Assembly (NCBI GenBank): GCA_913062605.1
Contig: CAJXWQ010000009.1
Location: forward strand, 1 to 62,144
DNA length: 62,144 nucleotides
Reading direction: 5' to 3'
Origin: an uncultured Cellvibrionales bacterium
GTDB lineage: Bacteria; Pseudomonadota; Gammaproteobacteria; Pseudomonadales; Porticoccaceae
In this document: one piece after another, positions 1-7,077 of the stretch
Layout: each line of letters begins with the position of its first letter
Numbering within the stretch: position 1 is the stretch's first letter
Translations under genes and position numbers: made by a program
Notes under the pieces: model-generated
Told to the model about the DNA's origin: nothing
Databases searched by the model: none
Seen by the model: the letters and a program-made list of their open reading frames with translations, nothing else

Positions 1-828
1 GCCATACCCAATAGCGACGGTAGCAATGCGTGTGGGTCGTTCCGCTTTCCACGTGGCGGCATAACCTACGGTCTCTCCTGGCTGAATATCACGCAGGGCG
101 ATTACCGCAGACTTAAAGGTCATCACGGGTAAAAGCCGATCAGCATCTGGGTGTGGTACTGAGAAAGGTGAACTACCGTAGAGCATAATACCGGGGCGAT
201 TCCAGTCAGCTCTTGTTTCTGGCCAGCCGATTAAACCGGCAGAATTGGCAAAACTCTTTGGTACATACAGTTCATCGGCAGCCTGTGTCATTCGGGCTAA
301 TTGAATTGCGGTAAAGTCATTAGCAAGGTCGTCCGCGCAGGCAAAATGTGTCGCGACAACAATGTCTCCGGCCACATTATTGCTGGTAGCCAGCTCTCTA
401 TACGTTGAGGACAGCTCATCAGGGGCAATACCCAGACGGTGCATGCCCGTATCAATACAAATCCATACCCTTAGGGGTGTACTCGGGCTGGCATTGAGGA
501 TTGCCCTCTTCTGCTCTTCGTTGACCACCGCCAAAGAAAAGTTTTGCTCGGCAGCAATGCTGATTTCATCATTAGAAAATGCACCTTCAAGTAAATGAAT
601 CGGGTTTTCAATACCGGCTTCACGCAACTCAATGGCTTCTTCAATACAGGCAACCCCAAAAGCGGGCACCAGATCGGTCAGTGCATGAGCAACAGGTACT
701 GCACCATGACCATAGGCATTGGCCTTGATAACAGCCATCGTTTGAGAATTAGGTGACAGGCTATTGGCCAACTGACAGTTGTAGCGTAGCGCCTCAAGGT
801 CTATTAGTGCTTTTGCTGGTCTGGACAT
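1..828 (-). CDS. alr: Alanine racemase (5' part, runs off window)
   Basis: PLP-dependent interconversion of L- and D-alanine in the cytoplasm. 276 codons are visible and the C-terminus lies beyond position 1. The N-terminal barrel carries AVIKANAYGHG with the PLP lysine at K35. Near the end GYAATW holds the expected catalytic tyrosine (Y256), followed by IGYG. The start is ATG at 826-828. A five-copy 14-bp repeat array lies 41-110 nt upstream. It is the last visible gene of a co-oriented series that includes a D-amino-acid transaminase and D-glutamate cyclase-like genes. That context suggests a role in D-amino-acid turnover as well as, or instead of, wall synthesis. The assignment is firm; the catabolic role is inference. 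Confidence 0.95.
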   Translation of the reverse strand, partial: MSRPAKALIDLEALRYNCQLANSLSPNSQTMAVIKANAYGHGAVPVAHALTDLVPAFGVACIEEAIELREAGIENPIHLLEGAFSNDEISIAAEQNFSLAVVNEEQKRAILNASPSTPLRVWICIDTGMHRLGIAPDELSSTYRELATSNNVAGDIVVATHFACADDLANDFTAIQLARMTQAADELYVPKSFANSAGLIGWPETRADWNRPGIMLYGSSPFSVPHPDADRLLPVMTFKSAVIALRDIQPGETVGYAATWKAERPTRIATVAIGYG

Positions 829-868
829 AGTCTTATCTGTATTACTCGCAACTTGTTACACGAGGCTT

Positions 869-938
869 TTTATTTATATCTTTTTATTCAAGCCTGTTTA
901 TTCAAAACTTTTTATTCAAACCGGTTTATTAAACCCTG
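869..938 (-). repeat. Five tandem 14-bp units upstream of alr
   Basis: Read on the minus strand the units are CAGGGTTTAATAAA, CCGGTTTGAATAAA, AAGTTTTGAATAAA, CAGGCTTGAATAAA and AAGATATAAATAAA. They abut without gaps and share a GAATAAA-like core. The array fills the alr leader between the transaminase stop and the alr start. No ORF explains it. Confidence 0.85.
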
Positions 939-976
939 TCGGAACGCTACAGAAAACCCATCCTGCTCACAAGCGG

Positions 977-1834
977 CTAATAATTTAATTTGCCTGCCGA
1001 ATAAATTGTCTGTGCCACCAGCCATACATCACCTATTTTGCCATGGTTAACTGGTTTACCATCAACCTCGACCACAGGAACCACTTCTTTGGACGAACTG
1101 GTCACCCAAACCTCATCGGCATCGAAGACTTCATCCATGGTCACTGCACGCTCTTCTACGGAAATGGAGCCATCCTTACGCAGCAAGTCCAGCAGGATAT
1201 GTCGGGTGATTCCCGGCAGAATCTGATTATCCAGTGGCGGCGTAATGACCACACCATTTTTGACAATATAGGCATTACAGGCGCTGGCTTCTGTCAGCTC
1301 GTTTCTTTCGTTGTACAGCAATGTCTCGTTGGCACCCTGTTGGTAGCCATGTTGAAAATGCATGACATTACCCAGCAATGCGGTGGACTTAATCTGGCAG
1401 CGTTCCCAGCGCAAATCACGACTAGTAGCCACTTTATAGCCCACGACTTTTGATTTATCCGCCACGGGTTCCGGTGGAATTTCAAAGGCAAAGGCAAACA
1501 CTGTGGGTTCTACATCCTCAGGGTAGGCATGAAACCGTTTTGTGTCGGCCCCACGGCTGACGTGCAGGTAAAGCGACAGGTTGCCTGATCCATTTTTTTC
1601 AATGAGATTATCGCAGACGTTTTTCCATTGCTGGTGTGACCAGCCCAGTTCGATACCAACAGCCTCCATACCATTGTTCATACGGTCAATATGCGGTGCA
1701 AAACCGATCATTTGTCCGTTATAGGATGGTACGACTTCATAGATGCCATCACCAAACAGGAACCCTCTGTCCATGGGAGATATTTTTGCTTCTACCATGG
1801 GCAGGTAAGCATCGTTCAGATAAACAATACTCAT
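977..1834 (-). CDS. dat: D-amino-acid aminotransferase (class IV PLP)
   Basis: Transfers the amino group between D-amino acids and 2-oxo acids, for example D-alanine + 2-oxoglutarate giving pyruvate + D-glutamate. It has 285 residues, the usual family length. Visible features: the N-terminal DRGFLFGDGIYEVVP segment, the Schiff-base lysine K149 in QIKSTALLGNV, and the PLP-binding ELTEASACNAY and ILPGITR segments of fold-type IV. The start is ATG with AAGGTG seven bases upstream. It lies between alr and the DUF4392 gene on the same strand. It could formally be a branched-chain transaminase, but the D-AAT-like motifs and the neighbours favour D specificity. Confidence 0.88.
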   Translation of the reverse strand: MSIVYLNDAYLPMVEAKISPMDRGFLFGDGIYEVVPSYNGQMIGFAPHIDRMNNGMEAVGIELGWSHQQWKNVCDNLIEKNGSGNLSLYLHVSRGADTKRFHAYPEDVEPTVFAFAFEIPPEPVADKSKVVGYKVATSRDLRWERCQIKSTALLGNVMHFQHGYQQGANETLLYNERNELTEASACNAYIVKNGVVITPPLDNQILPGITRHILLDLLRKDGSISVEERAVTMDEVFDADEVWVTSSSKEVVPVVEVDGKPVNHGKIGDVWLVAQTIYSAGKLNY

Positions 1835-1840
1835 TGCATC

Positions 1841-1945
1841 ACCTTATTGCCTGTCCCTTTTATTCCCACCCCGTTCATTCCCGCCTCTTTTATGTCGGTT
1901 TATTTAATGTCAGTCTGTTTAACGATCTATTTAATTAATGATCCA
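1841..1945 (-). repeat. Degenerate ~14-bp repeat array upstream of dat
   Basis: On the minus strand the leader reads as imperfect 13-16 bp units such as ATAAAAGAGGCGGG, AATGAACGGGGTGGG, AATAAAAGGGACAGGC and AATAAGGTGATGC, the last ending at the dat start. The units share an A-rich half followed by a G-rich, Shine-Dalgarno-like half. Copies further upstream decay towards AT-rich sequence. Confidence 0.5.
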
Positions 1946-2082
1946 TTCAATTATAGACACTGCGCCTTCAAGCACTGTCATTGTGTCTGCTGAAATTACC
2001 ATAAAAAAAGCCAGAAATACTATCAGTGAGTCCCTGATCAGGCAAAGTAAATTCCTTCTTATTCCGTAAGATAGGTGGCCTG

Positions 2083-2967
2083 CTATTCCACGTCCTGACA
2101 AAACCCGGTTAAACGTCTTAATTCCTGTATCAGCCTCTCACTATTTTCACAGGGCAAGCCATCTTCAGTCAGTGTTTTGTTGCCGGTCAAGCCATCAACG
2201 CTGCCATGCTGGAAAAGGTATTCCAAAACAGCCCGGTTATCCCAATCCTTCAACAGATCTTCGCTCGTCCAATGTGACATCATGGCGATTAATCCATGGG
2301 CAGCCCAGTTGGAGACGTCGGCAATAATCAACTCATCACAGGTGGTCACAGAAGGAATAATGTTCAGAGCTGACAACGCATCAGAGATGTTACCCATACC
2401 CACTTCATTGCCTCCATCGCCAATAGATACCGTAGGGCAATTGGCCATTTTCAAGACATCATCAAAGCAAATAGTAAGGGGGCTAATATCCACACCACGC
2501 ATATTGTAGTAACAACCATCTTCGGCTCGGCCGGGAAGCTCAATGGTCATCACTAATTCTGGCTGGTAAAGATCAATAATCTGTTGTGCACGACCCCTTT
2601 GAACTCCCGGTGTGACACTCTCTCGAGCACTCTCTCGTTGATTAACATCCAGTCGATGTACCCTATAGTCATCACCCAGAGCCTTCGCTAATGGGTTTCC
2701 ACAAACTAATACCGGTGTTGAACCCAATGCTTCCATCGACCGATAAAGTGCAATGGCACCCAATGGGCCATCGGTTTCAAAGGTGTCTTTTACCGGGAAC
2801 CCGGTGCTAATCAGTACGACACCGTTGCAATCCAACATCATTCTGGCTGCACGCATGCAATAGCCTGGCTGCAGTGCAGGCTGTACCGTCTTCATTCCCC
2901 GCAGATTGCGGACGACCAGCAGGTCTTCTATCTGCTGACTGAGAATCAAGTCCTTTGCAGTTGTCAT
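2083..2967 (-). CDS. DUF4392 protein, D-glutamate cyclase C-terminal-like
   Basis: 294 residues matching the DUF4392 family, which forms the C-terminal half of mitochondrial D-glutamate cyclase (D-glutamate to 5-oxo-D-proline). Visible motifs include ISTGFPVKDTFETDGPLGA near residue 55 and the conserved glycine-rich IGDGGNEVGMGN near residue 190. There is no signal peptide, so it is cytoplasmic. The start is ATG at 2965-2967 with AGGAG six bases upstream; that ribosome-binding site lies inside the first unit of a tandem array. It sits just downstream of pxpC, with a DUF1445 gene at the other end of the pxp block. Family membership is clear; the reaction is inferred from the mammalian enzyme and the context. 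Confidence 0.88.
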   Translation of the reverse strand: MTTAKDLILSQQIEDLLVVRNLRGMKTVQPALQPGYCMRAARMMLDCNGVVLISTGFPVKDTFETDGPLGAIALYRSMEALGSTPVLVCGNPLAKALGDDYRVHRLDVNQRESARESVTPGVQRGRAQQIIDLYQPELVMTIELPGRAEDGCYYNMRGVDISPLTICFDDVLKMANCPTVSIGDGGNEVGMGNISDALSALNIIPSVTTCDELIIADVSNWAAHGLIAMMSHWTSEDLLKDWDNRAVLEYLFQHGSVDGLTGNKTLTEDGLPCENSERLIQELRRLTGFCQDVE

Positions 2968-3036
2968 AGCACTCTCCTGATAGTGCTCTCCTAGTAATTC
3001 TTTCCTAGTAGCGCTCTCCTGAGAGCTCTCTACTGC
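2967..3036 (-). repeat. Five 14-bp units carrying repeated ribosome-binding sites
   Basis: Plus-strand units: TAGCACTCTCCTGA, TAGTGCTCTCCTAG, TAATTCTTTCCTAG, TAGCGCTCTCCTGA, GAGCTCTCTACTGC. Three of them carry AGGAG on the minus strand, and only the unit next to the DUF4392 start is correctly spaced for translation. The array exactly fills the gap between the pxpC stop (3037) and the DUF4392 start (2967). Confidence 0.9.
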
Positions 3037-4014
3037 TTAACAGGGTTCCGTCTTTACCTGTTCAAAATAACTGGCAGCCAAATGATGTATGTTGTGTGCT
3101 TCCTCCACGGTGATCAGCTCAAAAGACACCTTGCTGCCGGGCTTCAGTTGAGCCAGTTGTGCGACATCCAGAGACAGTACTGAGCCAAGTTTTGGATAAC
3201 CACCAATTGTTTGGCGATCGTTCATCAGTATGATGGGCTGGCCATCAGGCGGTATTTGAATGGCGCCATAACAAATGCCCTCAGACAGTATGCCGCCGAT
3301 ATCTGCTCTAATCGCTGCCCCCTCAAGGCGGCAGCCCATCCGATCTGAATAGGCAGAGACAAAGTATTCATGGCTGAAAAAACGTCGTTGCTGCTGGCGA
3401 CTGAAGCTATGTTGTTGGTAGCCCGGTATGACTCTCAGCATCGCGTGATGCCCATACAGTGGCCGATAACCTCTGGGCAACATCAAACAACGGCCATTTA
3501 AATCTTCCTTGCAGGGCAGAACATCGCCCGACTGTAGTTTTCCACCGTTTAGCCCACCCATGGACTCACGAACAACCGTGGAGGTACTGCCAAATATGGT
3601 GGGGATATCAAACCCGCCAGCCACGGCAAAATAGGCTCGCACACCTTCATTGGCAAAGCCCAGTTCAATTCTATCGCCGGGCTTAACGTGATGGCTGCAC
3701 CAAAGTGACTTTTCTCTATGGTTAATGGTGAGTGGCATATAAGCACCACAAACGGCTATTCGAGTCGTTACGTTTGCCTCCAACACCAAACCACCCACAC
3801 TGACTTCCAATGCGGAAACACCAAGTTCGTTTCCGCAAAGCCGGTTGGCCCAATGAAAAGCCAGAGGGTCTGCGGGGCCACCGGTGGACAGGCCCAGACT
3901 ATGAGCACCAAAGCGCCCCTCATCCTGTATCAGAGTGAGCATACCGGGCTGCTCAACGATAAAAACTGAATTGCTCACTGCATTATTTACAGTGCTATTC
4001 ACAACACCAGTCAC
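3037..4014 (-). CDS. pxpC: 5-oxoprolinase subunit PxpC (KipA-like)
   Basis: Subunit of the ATP-dependent prokaryotic 5-oxoprolinase PxpABC, which opens 5-oxoproline to glutamate. It belongs to the family once labelled biotin-dependent carboxyltransferase or KipA. It has 325 residues with the typical PGMLTLIQDEGR start, LSTGGPADPLAFHWANRL, and DRMGCRLEG and MNDRQTIGGYPKLG near the C-terminus. The listed start is GTG, overlapping the pxpB stop by four bases (GTGA). The first 16 codons are a 12-bp tandem repeat (VTGV/VNST/VNNA/VSNS), so the N-terminal extension is recent or non-essential. Confidence 0.93.
   Translation of the reverse strand: MTGVVNSTVNNAVSNSVFIVEQPGMLTLIQDEGRFGAHSLGLSTGGPADPLAFHWANRLCGNELGVSALEVSVGGLVLEANVTTRIAVCGAYMPLTINHREKSLWCSHHVKPGDRIELGFANEGVRAYFAVAGGFDIPTIFGSTSTVVRESMGGLNGGKLQSGDVLPCKEDLNGRCLMLPRGYRPLYGHHAMLRVIPGYQQHSFSRQQQRRFFSHEYFVSAYSDRMGCRLEGAAIRADIGGILSEGICYGAIQIPPDGQPIILMNDRQTIGGYPKLGSVLSLDVAQLAQLKPGSKVSFELITVEEAHNIHHLAASYFEQVKTEPC
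3967..4014 (-). repeat. Four in-frame 12-bp units at the pxpC start
   Basis: On the minus strand: GTGACTGGTGTT, GTGAATAGCACT, GTAAATAATGCA, GTGAGCAATTCA. Each encodes four residues beginning with valine. Three of the four begin with GTG, so several in-frame potential start codons are available. Confidence 0.8.
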
Positions 4015-4688
4015 AACATACCGCCCAGCTCTAAAAAGCTCTGCCGATCGATGCCCTTAAAGCGCACCCGGTCACCCACCTGAACCGGCATACTCGGATC
4101 AGCATTGGGATCAAACATAGGTTGGGGACAGAGACCAATCAGGTTCCAGCCTCCAGGTGAGGCTGTCGGATAAATTGCTGTTTGGCGATCAGCGATGCCT
4201 ACCGCACCACGGGGCACCTTCTGCCGCGGTGTAGATAAACGGGGTGCAGCAATGCGTTCATCCACCTGCCCTAAATAGGCAAATCCTGGCGCAAAACCAA
4301 TGGCATACACACGATATTCCTGAGCCTGGTGCAGTTGAATCACATCATCTACCCCCAAGTCAGCTCGATCAGCCAATGCCTGTAAATCTGGTCCGGACTC
4401 AAGACTGTAATACACAGGCAGTTCTACCAACGCACCCTCTTGCACTTCAACCTGATCAAGACCCGCTAGTACCTCACGAATTTGTGGGCGAATGGTATGA
4501 ATATCTGTACGAAATAGATCATAAATGACCAACAGGGATGCATAGGAAGGCACCATATCAATCAGTACAGAACCGAATGCCTCTTCAAGTAAATGTACGG
4601 CGTGCTGTACTCTGGCGGAAACGACTGGGGAGGTCTCTTCACCAAAGTAGATCATCAAAGAGTTTTCACCTGCGACGGAAATATTCAT
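4011..4688 (-). CDS. pxpB: 5-oxoprolinase subunit PxpB (KipI-like)
   Basis: 225-residue KipI-family protein that pairs with PxpC in the 5-oxoprolinase complex. The family's PRGAVGIADRQTAIYPTASPGGWNLIG segment spans about residues 155-185, preceded by AIGFAPGFAYLGQVD. It overlaps pxpA by four bases at its start and pxpC by three to four at its end, so the three subunits are translationally coupled. In Bacillus, KipI also inhibits the sporulation kinase KinA; nothing here suggests that role. Confidence 0.95.
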   Translation of the reverse strand: MNISVAGENSLMIYFGEETSPVVSARVQHAVHLLEEAFGSVLIDMVPSYASLLVIYDLFRTDIHTIRPQIREVLAGLDQVEVQEGALVELPVYYSLESGPDLQALADRADLGVDDVIQLHQAQEYRVYAIGFAPGFAYLGQVDERIAAPRLSTPRQKVPRGAVGIADRQTAIYPTASPGGWNLIGLCPQPMFDPNADPSMPVQVGDRVRFKGIDRQSFLELGGML

Positions 4689-5428
4689 CCGTCAATCAAC
4701 GCCCGAATTTCCTGAATAGCCTGAACCCCTTCAGTATTATCACCATGTACACAGAGGGTATCGGCATTCAGTACAAGTGTATGGCCACCCACAGTCGTCA
4801 CCGTTCCCTCTTCTTTTAGCTGTCTCGCCTGAGCCAACATTTTTTCTCTGCCGTGTACTGCACCAGACTTGGCCCGAGACAGTAATGTGCCATCGTCGTC
4901 GTAACAACGATCAGCAAACGCCTCAAACCACAGTTCAACCCCTAACTGTTTCGCTTCTTCTCTATGCTCATCGGCCCAAGGCGTCGCCAGTAACATCAAT
5001 TTAACCGGGCGATAAAACGCCGCAATAGATTTCATCACAGCACGTCGAGTTTCGGCATCTGCCATCATGTCGTTATAGAGGGCACCATGGGGTTTCACAT
5101 ACTGCATCTCTAGGCCTTGAGTTTTAGCCATGCCATCCAGCGCGGAGACCTGGTAGTGGATCAACGCCATAATTTCTTCAGGAGGATGAATAATGGAACG
5201 ACGGCCAAAGCCTACCAAGTCTGGATAACCCGGATGGGCACCAATCATCACGTTATGCTCACCAGCAAGCTTCAAAGTGCGCTGCATCACCATATGGTCA
5301 CCCGCATGGAAACCGCAGGCAATGTTAGCCTGATCAATATGGGGCATCACCACCTCATCCATACCCATGGTCCAGGCACCAAAGCTTTCTCCCAAATCAC
5401 AGTTGAGCAGTAATGGCTTAGTCTCCAT
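4685..5428 (-). CDS. pxpA: 5-oxoprolinase subunit PxpA (LamB/YcsF family)
   Basis: 247 residues of the LamB/YcsF family, the PxpA subunit of the ATP-dependent 5-oxoprolinase. The N-terminus shows the signature LLNCDLGESFGAWTMG, followed by NIACGFHAGDHMVM, GAHPGYPDLVGFGRR and the VKPHGALYNDM motif near residue 110. It is the first gene of the pxpABC trio, which is joined by 4-bp overlaps. It is separated from the upstream DUF1445 gene by 100 bp, part of which is a 17-bp repeat array that includes its ribosome-binding region. Confidence 0.95.
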   Translation of the reverse strand: METKPLLLNCDLGESFGAWTMGMDEVVMPHIDQANIACGFHAGDHMVMQRTLKLAGEHNVMIGAHPGYPDLVGFGRRSIIHPPEEIMALIHYQVSALDGMAKTQGLEMQYVKPHGALYNDMMADAETRRAVMKSIAAFYRPVKLMLLATPWADEHREEAKQLGVELWFEAFADRCYDDDGTLLSRAKSGAVHGREKMLAQARQLKEEGTVTTVGGHTLVLNADTLCVHGDNTEGVQAIQEIRALIDG

Positions 5429-5430
5429 AC

Positions 5431-5481
5431 ATAGCTACCCTCATATAATAGTTACCTTCATATATAAGTTACCTCCGGTAA
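5431..5481 (-). repeat. Three tandem 17-bp units upstream of pxpA
   Basis: Plus-strand units ATAGCTACCCTCATATA, ATAGTTACCTTCATATA and TAAGTTACCTCCGGTAA abut exactly. On the minus strand each carries an AGGGT/AAGGT/GAGGT ribosome-binding-like core. The unit nearest pxpA supplies the AGGG about nine bases from its ATG. Confidence 0.8.
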
Positions 5482-5528
5482 TACTCAATTAAGCCTATAA
5501 CTTAAGTGCTCTCGCTAAAATAGCACGT

Positions 5529-6314
5529 TTATCGTTCAGCTAATTCGCTGTTTTTCAGGTCAGTGACCAGCATACAGCCTGGACTGTGGGTGATACACAG
5601 GGGCGGCTTGGCCTGCTCCAGCGCCACCTGTGGTGTGACCCCACAGGCCCAGAATACGGGTAGTTCGTCAGGCTTGATGGTTACCATGTCGCCAAAGTCG
5701 GGGCTATTGATGTCATTGACACCAATGAGAGAAGGATCTCCCACATGAATTGGGGCGCCATGCACCGAGGGGAATTGAGTGCAGATTTGAGCCGCACGGG
5801 TGGCGTCGGCTTCCACAAATGGCCGCATACTCACCACCATCTTGCCGCTAAATCGTCCCGCTGACTCGCAATCTATATTGGTGCGGTACATGGGGACATT
5901 AACCCCTTCGGTGACATTCCGTACCTCGAGACCATCTGCCAACAATGCCTCTTCAAATGAGAAGGAACAACCCAACACAAACGTCACCAAATCGTTACGC
6001 CACAGGCCGCTAATATCTGATACCTCATCCACCATCACCCCCTCTTTGAAAATACGGTAACTAGGAAGGTCCGTGCGAATATCCACGTCTTCACCTAACA
6101 GAGGCAATGTGGGATCACCCTTTTCTGCCATTCCAATCAGTGGGCACGGTTTGGGGTTGCGCTGGCAAAACTGTAAAAACTCTGTTGCCCAATCACTGGG
6201 TAGGATCACGACATTGCCCTGAACAAATCCAGAGCAAAAACCGGAGGTGTTTCCAGTAAATTTGCCACGCCGAATCCTATGGCGCAGCTCAAGCGGCGAT
6301 AAATCAAGGGACAT
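5529..6314 (-). CDS. DUF1445 protein, D-glutamate cyclase N-terminal-like
   Basis: 261 residues of the DUF1445 family (YcsI of Bacillus; often labelled putative hydro-lyase), which forms the N-terminal half of mitochondrial D-glutamate cyclase. Visible conserved segments are the [21 protein letters not shown] region near residue 20, [17 protein letters not shown] near residue 110, and the C-terminal [13 protein letters not shown] and [13 protein letters not shown]. The start is ATG with GGAG six bases upstream. It leads the co-oriented block pxpA-pxpB-pxpC-DUF4392-dat-alr. A role in 5-oxoproline/D-glutamate metabolism follows from family and context; the individual activity is not established. 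Confidence 0.88.
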   Translation of the reverse strand: MSLDLSPLELRHRIRRGKFTGNTSGFCSGFVQGNVVILPSDWATEFLQFCQRNPKPCPLIGMAEKGDPTLPLLGEDVDIRTDLPSYRIFKEGVMVDEVSDISGLWRNDLVTFVLGCSFSFEEALLADGLEVRNVTEGVNVPMYRTNIDCESAGRFSGKMVVSMRPFVEADATRAAQICTQFPSVHGAPIHVGDPSLIGVNDINSPDFGDMVTIKPDELPVFWACGVTPQVALEQAKPPLCITHSPGCMLVTDLKNSELAER

Positions 6315-6422
6315 CAGTCACTCCAGTTATATGGAAACCCTGTATCATTTTGGGATCCATGCTAGCTGCCGTCATTCAACCACTTAATCACATCACCTGA
6401 CCATACCCAACCCAGTTATACC

Positions 6423-6920
6423 CTACAGGTAGTGGCTGTCATCCTTGCCGCCCTTGAGGCAGCTGATTGGAGCAACCCAGGCATTTTCCATCAACCGACT
6501 AAAGTCACGATGACTGATATGTAACAAATGGCTATGGTCGCCTCCTTCAATGTATACATCCTTCATATCCAGCAACTCATTATCAATGATGACGTCCATT
6601 TCAAAGGCTTCTCCTAACCCTGGAATTGCACCATCCTGGCAGCCTGTAAACAACCCTGATAATTCATCTTCTGAAGCAATTTCATACTTGTGTTGCCGAC
6701 CATATTTAAGCCATTCGAGAACCAGCTGGTTTGATGCGGGAATAACACACATGGCATAGTCACCCCCTCTTTTTACCACCACAGCCTTGGCCAATTTTTC
6801 TGCGGGCACATGAGCTTCCCTTGCCGTCGCCAACGAACTTGATGTGCTGGCATGTTCAAGCACTTCATAATTAACATTTTTTTGACTTAAATAATTCGTC
6901 ACTGCTGGAGAGATACTCAT
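6423..6920 (-). CDS. YbaK/EbsC-type aminoacyl-tRNA deacylase
   Basis: 165-residue YbaK/ProX-family protein; these domains hydrolyse mischarged aminoacyl-tRNA such as Ala- or Cys-tRNA-Pro. The family pattern is visible in VPAEKLAKAVVVKRGGDYAMCVIPASNQLV (residues about 40-70), where the lysine is the usual catalytic or binding residue, and in GAIPGLGEAF. I chose ATG 6918-6920 because GAGG lies eight bases upstream; the longer ORF from 6935 would start inside that ribosome-binding site. It lies 108 bp upstream of the DUF1445 gene on the same strand. A link to D-amino-acid proofreading is possible but unsupported. Confidence 0.88.
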   Translation of the reverse strand: MSISPAVTNYLSQKNVNYEVLEHASTSSSLATAREAHVPAEKLAKAVVVKRGGDYAMCVIPASNQLVLEWLKYGRQHKYEIASEDELSGLFTGCQDGAIPGLGEAFEMDVIIDNELLDMKDVYIEGGDHSHLLHISHRDFSRLMENAWVAPISCLKGGKDDSHYL

Positions 6921-7077
6921 GATATTCCACCTCATTCAACACACAATTCCACCCACTAACTAGTATAGTTGTCCTATCACAACCAATATGATTAATAATT
7001 ATTTAGTCTATTAACAACCGTGCAACATATCTCCACCCTATACAGGCAACTGAATAAGCAGAAAACAAAAACAACCT

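Noticed and set aside
869..938. CRISPR-like repeat array
   Set aside because: Units are 14 bp and contiguous with no spacers, and there are no cas genes in the window. It is a tandem array, not CRISPR.
6921..6935. Upstream ATG of the YbaK-type gene
   Set aside because: This ATG overlaps the GAGG that serves the ATG at 6920, and has no site of its own.
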